Shown here piece by piece: positions 4,806 to 9,262 of a stretch of 9,262 nt of DNA. How positions within the stretch are numbered: position 1 is the first letter of the stretch; each line of letters opens with the position of its first letter. Below the pieces are notes generated by a model that had not been told where the DNA came from, ran no database searches, and was given only the letters and a program-made list of their open reading frames with translations. The stretch spans positions 1 through 9,262 of the forward strand of contig CALQJV010000027.1 in the NCBI GenBank assembly GCA_943330985.1. Reading direction: 5' to 3'. This DNA comes from Chitinophaga pinensis (GTDB lineage: Bacteria > Bacteroidota > Bacteroidia > M30B66). A program made the position numbers and the translations under genes.

Positions 4806-6686
4806 ATGGCTATCTTTGAAACCATGACTTTAGAACGTCCAAATGCTCCTGTCTGGATCATTTTTTTAGGGGATTTATTTATCTGCTTCATTTCAATTTG
4901 GGCAGCGTATTTTCTTCGTTTCAATTTCCGAATTCCTCCAGAAGAGATTGTTACTTTGCCATTAGTGTTTTTGGCCGTGCTATTGATTCGAGCAATTTCG
5001 TTTTTAATTTTTCAAACACATCGCGGCATAATTCGCTTTACCAATACCAAAGATGTTGAACGGATTTTTTTATCAATCGCTGCGGGTTCCACATTTTTTC
5101 TTGCTGTCAACCCAATATTGCTCCTTTTAAATAAAGCTTATCTAATTCCTTTTTCTATTATTATTATTGATGGAATTCTTTCCGTTTTCTTAATGGTGAT
5201 TTCGCGCATAGTTATAAAATCAATTTTTTATGAGATTAACGGCGGTCGTAAAGTGAAAACCAATGTCATTATTTATGGTGCTGGTGAAACTGGAATTACC
5301 GCCAAAAAAGCTATCGAACGTGATGCCGGAGCTAAATACAAAGTGATTACATACATTGACGATGATGCCAATAAAGTAGGTAAGAAGTTGCAAGGGAATT
5401 TTATCCGTTCCACTTTCGAATTAAATGATATTATTGAGCAATACGATGTAAAACTCCTGATCATCGCCATCGAAAATGTACTTCCTGCTCGCAAACAAGA
5501 AGTAATTGATATTTGCCTAGCTTCGAACACCAAAATTTTCAATGTTCCTCCAGTGAAAAGCTGGATTAATGGAGAACTCAGCTTCAAACAAATCAAGAAA
5601 ATCAATATCAATGATTTGCTCGAACGTGATCCCATTCAGCTAGATTTACAGCTTATCCGCAACGATCTTGCTGGAAAAGTAGTGCTAGTTACAGGTGCAG
5701 CAGGGTCGATTGGATCTGAATTGATCAAACAAATAATTCCATTCAAACCACTCAAATTAATTTTAGTCGACCAAGCAGAAAGTCCTTTATACGAGATCGA
5801 AAGGGATTTGAATGATGATGTTTTAGCCGAAGGATTTGAAGTTGTTATTGGTGATATTCGAAGCGAAAGCCGCATGCGCAGAGTGTTTGAACATTTTAAG
5901 CCGCAATTAGTTTTCCACGCCGCTGCCTATAAACATGTTCCGCTTATGGAACACAATCCATCCGAGGCGATCTTGACGAATGTTTTGGGGACACGCATTC
6001 TAGCTGACTTATCGGCCGAATTCAATGTGCTTAAATTTGTTATGGTTTCTACCGATAAAGCAGTAAATCCAACAAATGTGATGGGTGCATCGAAGCGCAT
6101 TGCCGAAATGTATGTGCAGTCGCTTGGACAAACTTGCTCAACCAAATTCATCACCACGCGGTTTGGAAATGTATTGGGGTCAAATGGTTCCGTTATCCCA
6201 ATTTTCAAAAAACAGATTGAACGCGGTGGTCCAGTAACCGTTACGCATCCAGAAATAACTCGCTATTTTATGACCATTCCAGAAGCCTGTCAGTTGGTCT
6301 TGGAAGCTGGTACTATTGGACAAGGCGGTGAGATTTTTATTTTCGATATGGGTAAGTCGGTGAAGATTATTGATTTGGTTCGGAAGATGATTAAGTTGTA
6401 TGGATTAACAGTGGGCAAGGACATCGAGATTATATACACAGGATTACGTCCAGGTGAAAAATTGTACGAGGAATTATTAAACGATCAAGAGAATACAATG
6501 CCCACTCATCACCCTCAAATTATGAGAGCGACTGTTCAAGAATTCGAGTTTGAGCGAATTAACAATCAAGTCAATGAGCTTATTACCTTATTCTCCTCGC
6601 AAAATAATATCGACATAGTTTCCTATATGAAAACGATGGTTCCCGAGTACAAAAGCAATAATTCCATTTTCGAAAAACTTGATTAA
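4806..6686 (+). CDS. Membrane nucleotide-sugar 4,6-dehydratase, PglF/WbpM/FlaA1 type
   Basis: A 626-aa inner-membrane enzyme expected to convert UDP-GlcNAc or a similar sugar to its 4-keto-6-deoxy form for surface glycan or protein glycosylation. Four hydrophobic segments lie at about residues 15-38, 50-70, 88-108 and 112-134. A first Rossmann-like domain follows with IIYGAGETG (155-163). The catalytic extended-SDR domain begins near 290 with TGAAGSIG (296-303, NAD-binding GxxGxxG). STDKAVNPTNVMGASK (415-430) carries D417, K418, M426 and K430. Met in place of the usual SDR Tyr is characteristic of this dehydratase group. TRFGNVLGSNGSV (451-463) and TGLRPGEKLYEELL (545-558) are also family-typical. 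The length is normal. Translation starts at ATG 4806 or ATG 4824, and both leave the membrane domain intact. The gene is divergent from two glycosyltransferase genes, and an acyl-CoA thioesterase gene follows after 8 nt. The exact sugar substrate is not determined. Confidence 0.93.
   Translation: MAIFETMTLERPNAPVWIIFLGDLFICFISIWAAYFLRFNFRIPPEEIVTLPLVFLAVLLIRAISFLIFQTHRGIIRFTNTKDVERIFLSIAAGSTFFLAVNPILLLLNKAYLIPFSIIIIDGILSVFLMVISRIVIKSIFYEINGGRKVKTNVIIYGAGETGITAKKAIERDAGAKYKVITYIDDDANKVGKKLQGNFIRSTFELNDIIEQYDVKLLIIAIENVLPARKQEVIDICLASNTKIFNVPPVKSWINGELSFKQIKKININDLLERDPIQLDLQLIRNDLAGKVVLVTGAAGSIGSELIKQIIPFKPLKLILVDQAESPLYEIERDLNDDVLAEGFEVVIGDIRSESRMRRVFEHFKPQLVFHAAAYKHVPLMEHNPSEAILTNVLGTRILADLSAEFNVLKFVMVSTDKAVNPTNVMGASKRIAEMYVQSLGQTCSTKFITTRFGNVLGSNGSVIPIFKKQIERGGPVTVTHPEITRYFMTIPEACQLVLEAGTIGQGGEIFIFDMGKSVKIIDLVRKMIKLYGLTVGKDIEIIYTGLRPGEKLYEELLNDQENTMPTHHPQIMRATVQEFEFERINNQVNELITLFSSQNNIDIVSYMKTMVPEYKSNNSIFEKLD
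4811..4818 (+). promoter_or_regulatory. TAnnTTTG box inside the first codons of the dehydratase gene
   Basis: TATCTTTG matches the -7 consensus exactly but lies after the first possible start (ATG 4806) and 6 nt before the in-frame ATG 4824. It is the only TAnnTTTG on the plus strand in the divergent spacer and the start region. If it is used, the transcript would begin at or next to ATG 4824 and be nearly leaderless. No -33 element is seen, so a chance match is quite possible. Confidence 0.25.
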
Positions 6687-6694
6687 AACATTTC

Positions 6695-7108
6695 ATGCAT
6701 CGCACTCCCATTCAAATTCGATTTTCGGATATCGATATACTCAATCACATCAACAATGCAAAATTTCCATCCTTTATGGAAATTGGACGCATACAGTATT
6801 TTCAAGATGCCATTTCCAATCAACATAATTGGAAAGAAACTGGGGTGATTGTTGCCAATTACACCATGGATTTCCGAATCCCAATTTATTTGAATGATCG
6901 TTTATTTATAGAAACTGAGGTAACTGCTATTGGAACGAAAAGCATCACATTTGCTTATCGATTTGTTGTTGAAGGAGATGCTGGAGATATTGTGAAAGCA
7001 ACAGGGACAAGCGTTTTGGTCTGTTTTCACTACATCGAAAATCGGAGTATGGAAGTGCCTGATCTTTGGCGCAATGGAATAAATCGTTTCCAGAACTCGA
7101 ATTTTTAA
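6695..7108 (+). CDS. Acyl-CoA thioesterase, 4HBT hotdog family (YbgC/FadM-like)
   Basis: A 137-aa cytoplasmic hotdog-fold protein expected to hydrolyse acyl-CoA thioesters. The N-terminal signature RFSDIDILNHINNAKF (residues 9-24) is the family motif, with the Asp (D12/D14) and the H-x-N-N stretch that lie at the active site and acyl-CoA channel. The beta-strand region VIVANYTMDFRIPIYLNDRL matches the middle of the fold. The length is typical of single-domain members that act as dimers or tetramers. The ATG lies 8 nt after the dehydratase stop, so it is probably co-transcribed, although the functions look unrelated. The natural substrate cannot be inferred. Family confidence is high. Confidence 0.92.
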   Translation: MHRTPIQIRFSDIDILNHINNAKFPSFMEIGRIQYFQDAISNQHNWKETGVIVANYTMDFRIPIYLNDRLFIETEVTAIGTKSITFAYRFVVEGDAGDIVKATGTSVLVCFHYIENRSMEVPDLWRNGINRFQNSNF

Positions 7109-7162
7109 TTGGAATTCGAAAAACAATCTTTCGCAAACCTTGTTTCTTAAAAAACATAACAA

Positions 7163-7729
7163 ATGAAAAAATCAATCTTCCTTTTTATTGCAGTTTCAAT
7201 AACAATGGCATGTGCTCGTGTCGAAACAAGACCTCAAACCATGGATGCAAAACCTGAAAACTCCGCTTTTTATTCATTCAAAATGAAAACCATCGATGGT
7301 GCTGAATTCGATTTCAGTAAATTGAAAGGCAAGAAAGTATTGCTTGTCAATACTGCTTCAGAATGTGGTTTTACTCCGCAATATGCTGCATTGCAAGAAC
7401 TGAATTTGAAGTATGGTGAAAAAGTTACCGTGATTGGATTTCCTGCAAACAATTTCGGCGGACAAGAACCCGGAACCAATCAGGAAATTAGTGGATTTTG
7501 TCAAAAGAATTATGGTGTTACTTTTCAGATGATGGAAAAAATATCGGTGAAAGGTAGCGATATGGCACCACTCTATAAATGGTTAAGCAGCAAAGATCAG
7601 AATGGATGGAACAACGATTCTCCTAACTGGAATTTTTGCAAATACCTTATTGATGAAAATGGTAAACTTCTTAAGTTCTACACTTCAGCAGTTAAACCAA
7701 TGAGCGAAGAAATTACCAAAATACTCTAA
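7163..7729 (+). CDS. Exported glutathione peroxidase family protein, probable lipoprotein
   Basis: A 188-aa thiol peroxidase of the glutathione peroxidase family, reducing hydroperoxides in the periplasm or at the envelope. Residues 1-16 form a signal peptide (KK, then a hydrophobic core) ending in TMAC with Cys17. This is a weak lipobox, so lipid anchoring is probable but not certain. The peroxidatic Cys68 sits in NTASECGFTPQY (63-74). FPANNFGGQEPGTNQEI (93-109) contributes Gln101, and NWNF (155-158) contributes Trp156 and Asn157, giving the complete Cys-Gln-Trp-Asn set. Cys113, in SGFCQKNYGV, is placed where thioredoxin-dependent members carry a resolving Cys, so the reductant is more likely a thioredoxin-like protein than glutathione. 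It is a Cys enzyme, not a selenoenzyme. The 54-nt upstream gap has an A-rich start region but no clear promoter; the gene may be read from upstream. Confidence 0.92.
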   Translation: MKKSIFLFIAVSITMACARVETRPQTMDAKPENSAFYSFKMKTIDGAEFDFSKLKGKKVLLVNTASECGFTPQYAALQELNLKYGEKVTVIGFPANNFGGQEPGTNQEISGFCQKNYGVTFQMMEKISVKGSDMAPLYKWLSSKDQNGWNNDSPNWNFCKYLIDENGKLLKFYTSAVKPMSEEITKIL

Positions 7730-7737
7730 AAAGCATT

Positions 7738-9261
7738 CTATTTTTTCAATCGATCTAAAACGATAAGTTGCTCTTTCGTATACGTGCCTTCTAATAAACT
7801 TTTCATAGGAACTTCGAACCGATAAGGTTTGTATAAAGGGTTTTTTACTTCAATAACATAGGTGCGATCGCCTTCTAATGTTATAAAGTAATCTCCGTTT
7901 TCGTCGCTTGTGATGTTGAATATTTTACCATTCTCTTTATCTGAAACTATTAATTCGGTTTCAACTATTTGGGATGCATCCGAATCAATAATATGTCCTT
8001 TTAAAATGGAGATAGGGGGGCCTTTGGGAACTTGAACTTCTTGTTCAGGAGAGGTTTTTACTTTACTCGCTTCTACAATAGCAGAAAAATCGATTTCCCA
8101 AATGTCGATATCTCCTTTACCACCGCTGCGGTCGGAACTAAACCAGGCTTGACGTCCATCAGTACTCAAGCAGAAAAAACGTTCGTCTCCAGGAGTGTTT
8201 ATGGGATATCCCAAGTTTTCAGGTTCTGAGCAAATTCCATTTTCAATAGTCGTTTTAAAGATGTCGTATCCGCCCAAACTCTTTGGGGAATTAGAAGCAT
8301 AATAAAGAGTTTTCCCATCAGGATGCATAAATAATCCAATCTGGTCGTATTCGTCGTTAACAATTGGACCCAAACTCACAGCTTTTTCCCATTCTGTTTT
8401 GCTTTTCTTTTTGGCCATGTATATATCGCCCATGCCCATTCCTCCACGCGGACGTTCACTTACAAAATAAAGGGTTTTACCATCAGGTGATAAACAAGCA
8501 GAACTTTCAAAATAACTAGTATTGATATCGCCTTCGAGTTCTTCTGCTTTTTTCCATTTTCCGTTTGGCGATTTTTTAGAAACAAACAAAGTACCTGAAC
8601 CGCGCATGCCTTTATTTCGGTAAACAAAAATCTGTTTCCCATCGGGCGATAAAGTCATGTTTGCATCGTGATTTTCTTCATTTAAAGCACCTGGAATGTT
8701 TTCGGCTTCGAGCCATTTTCCTGTCAACGAATCTTTCTTTGAAATGTAAATGTCTTCGTAAAATTTCCCGTCTTCAGGATCAACTAATTTCCCAGTAGAT
8801 TCAGGTCTACGTGAAGTGAAAATCATTGTTTTGCCATCGGCAGAAATGCTTGGATTGTATTCAGGATATTCCGAATTGATGGCATTGCCGATATTGCTAA
8901 TTTTCACATTAATCGGTTTCGACATTATTTCAATCGATTTTCTGCATTGAGCAATAAGGACATTCGCTTCTTCTGTTTCTTCCGACTTTTTAGGTGATTT
9001 CTCATTGAATAATTGATACTCAATGATGGCCTTGTCCAATTCGCCAGAAAGCTGAAAAATTTTTCCTGCTAAAAAATACTTTTCAGGGTTTGCATTTGCA
9101 TCCAAATCAATAGAACGTCTCAAGCGCTCCATGGCATCCTCATAATTTTTGAGGTGAAAATTACATTCTCCACTGAGGAAATAAAGTTCCGACGTTGTGG
9201 TGTCTGTCTTTTCCAACTTTCGGAGTTCTCGCCAAGCCGAAACATAATCACCTCCAGCCAT
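7738..9261 (-). CDS. TPR and PD40 beta-propeller envelope protein, 5' end cut by window
   Basis: At least 507 residues are visible. An ATG occurs at 9261, but it lies in the middle of a TPR helix pair and no signal peptide is present, so the gene most likely continues beyond the right edge. Domains in order are TPR-like helices (about 1-110, e.g. SGECNFHLKNYEDAMERLRR) and five PD40/WD40-like propeller blades at about 131-152, 197-215, 251-270, 305-325 and 358-378. Each blade carries an S-x-DGK or P-DGK turn. After a linker comes a carboxypeptidase-regulatory-like beta-sandwich (about 418-492, GHIIDSDASQ to YRFEVPMK). Related Bacteroidota envelope proteins, including PorE of the type IX secretion system, usually end in an OmpA peptidoglycan-binding domain. 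Here the protein stops after the sandwich, so peptidoglycan anchoring by that route is missing. The stop (TAG) is 8 nt from the convergent peroxidase gene. The exact role is unknown. Confidence 0.85.
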   Translation of the reverse strand: MAGGDYVSAWRELRKLEKTDTTTSELYFLSGECNFHLKNYEDAMERLRRSIDLDANANPEKYFLAGKIFQLSGELDKAIIEYQLFNEKSPKKSEETEEANVLIAQCRKSIEIMSKPINVKISNIGNAINSEYPEYNPSISADGKTMIFTSRRPESTGKLVDPEDGKFYEDIYISKKDSLTGKWLEAENIPGALNEENHDANMTLSPDGKQIFVYRNKGMRGSGTLFVSKKSPNGKWKKAEELEGDINTSYFESSACLSPDGKTLYFVSERPRGGMGMGDIYMAKKKSKTEWEKAVSLGPIVNDEYDQIGLFMHPDGKTLYYASNSPKSLGGYDIFKTTIENGICSEPENLGYPINTPGDERFFCLSTDGRQAWFSSDRSGGKGDIDIWEIDFSAIVEASKVKTSPEQEVQVPKGPPISILKGHIIDSDASQIVETELIVSDKENGKIFNITSDENGDYFITLEGDRTYVIEVKNPLYKPYRFEVPMKSLLEGTYTKEQLIVLDRLKK

Positions 9262-9262
9262 G

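Noticed and set aside
5273..6208. Three minus-strand open frames opposite the dehydratase gene
   Set aside because: They mirror conserved codons of the dehydratase, are serine- and isoleucine-rich shadow translations, and have no recognisable domain.
1..9262. CRISPR arrays, insertion sequences, phage or defence genes
   Set aside because: No regularly spaced repeats, transposase, terminal inverted repeats, integrase or defence domains were seen. The tRNA 3' end is also not repeated further along as an attachment site would be.

Overview
The window looks like a chromosomal segment from a member of the Bacteroidota, probably Flavobacteriales (Fluviicola/Crocinitomicaceae-like). The evidence is an AT-rich base composition, several TAnnTTTG promoter boxes (the Bacteroidota -7 element), A-rich stretches instead of Shine-Dalgarno sites before start codons, a TPR plus PD40 beta-propeller envelope protein, and close resemblance of the proteins to Bacteroidota families. 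The genus is an inference from style, not an alignment.

Layout: 1-170 is non-coding and ends in the promoter of a tRNA-Arg(UCU) gene (171-244), which is closed by a perfect 12-bp intrinsic terminator (249-279). surE (384-1154) follows and overlaps by 8 nt a small three-helix membrane protein (1147-1434). A 645-nt stretch without protein genes (1435-2079) comes next. It is not empty: on the minus strand it has a consensus promoter at its right end, a series of hairpins with GNRA and UNCG tetraloops, and a terminator-like hairpin at its left end. This is best read as a structured non-coding RNA of roughly 500 nt of unknown family, and it is the most interesting object in the window.

The ybaB gene (2080-2379) meets a leftward two-gene glycosyltransferase operon (4742-2371) tail to tail, with a 9-bp overlap. 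Across a 63-bp divergent spacer lies a membrane-anchored nucleotide-sugar 4,6-dehydratase (PglF/WbpM/FlaA1 type, 4806-6686). The three proteins plausibly supply a modified sugar and add sugars to a surface glycan at the inner membrane. Downstream on the plus strand are a YbgC-type hotdog thioesterase (6695-7108) and an exported, probably lipid-anchored glutathione peroxidase (7163-7729). The window ends inside a leftward TPR/PD40/carboxypeptidase-regulatory-like envelope protein (7738 to the right edge), whose N-terminus is cut off.

No insertion sequence, CRISPR array, phage gene or toxin-antitoxin pair was seen. The protein-coding genes are ordinary housekeeping and envelope functions. Novelty, if present, is in the 1458-1981 RNA candidate.
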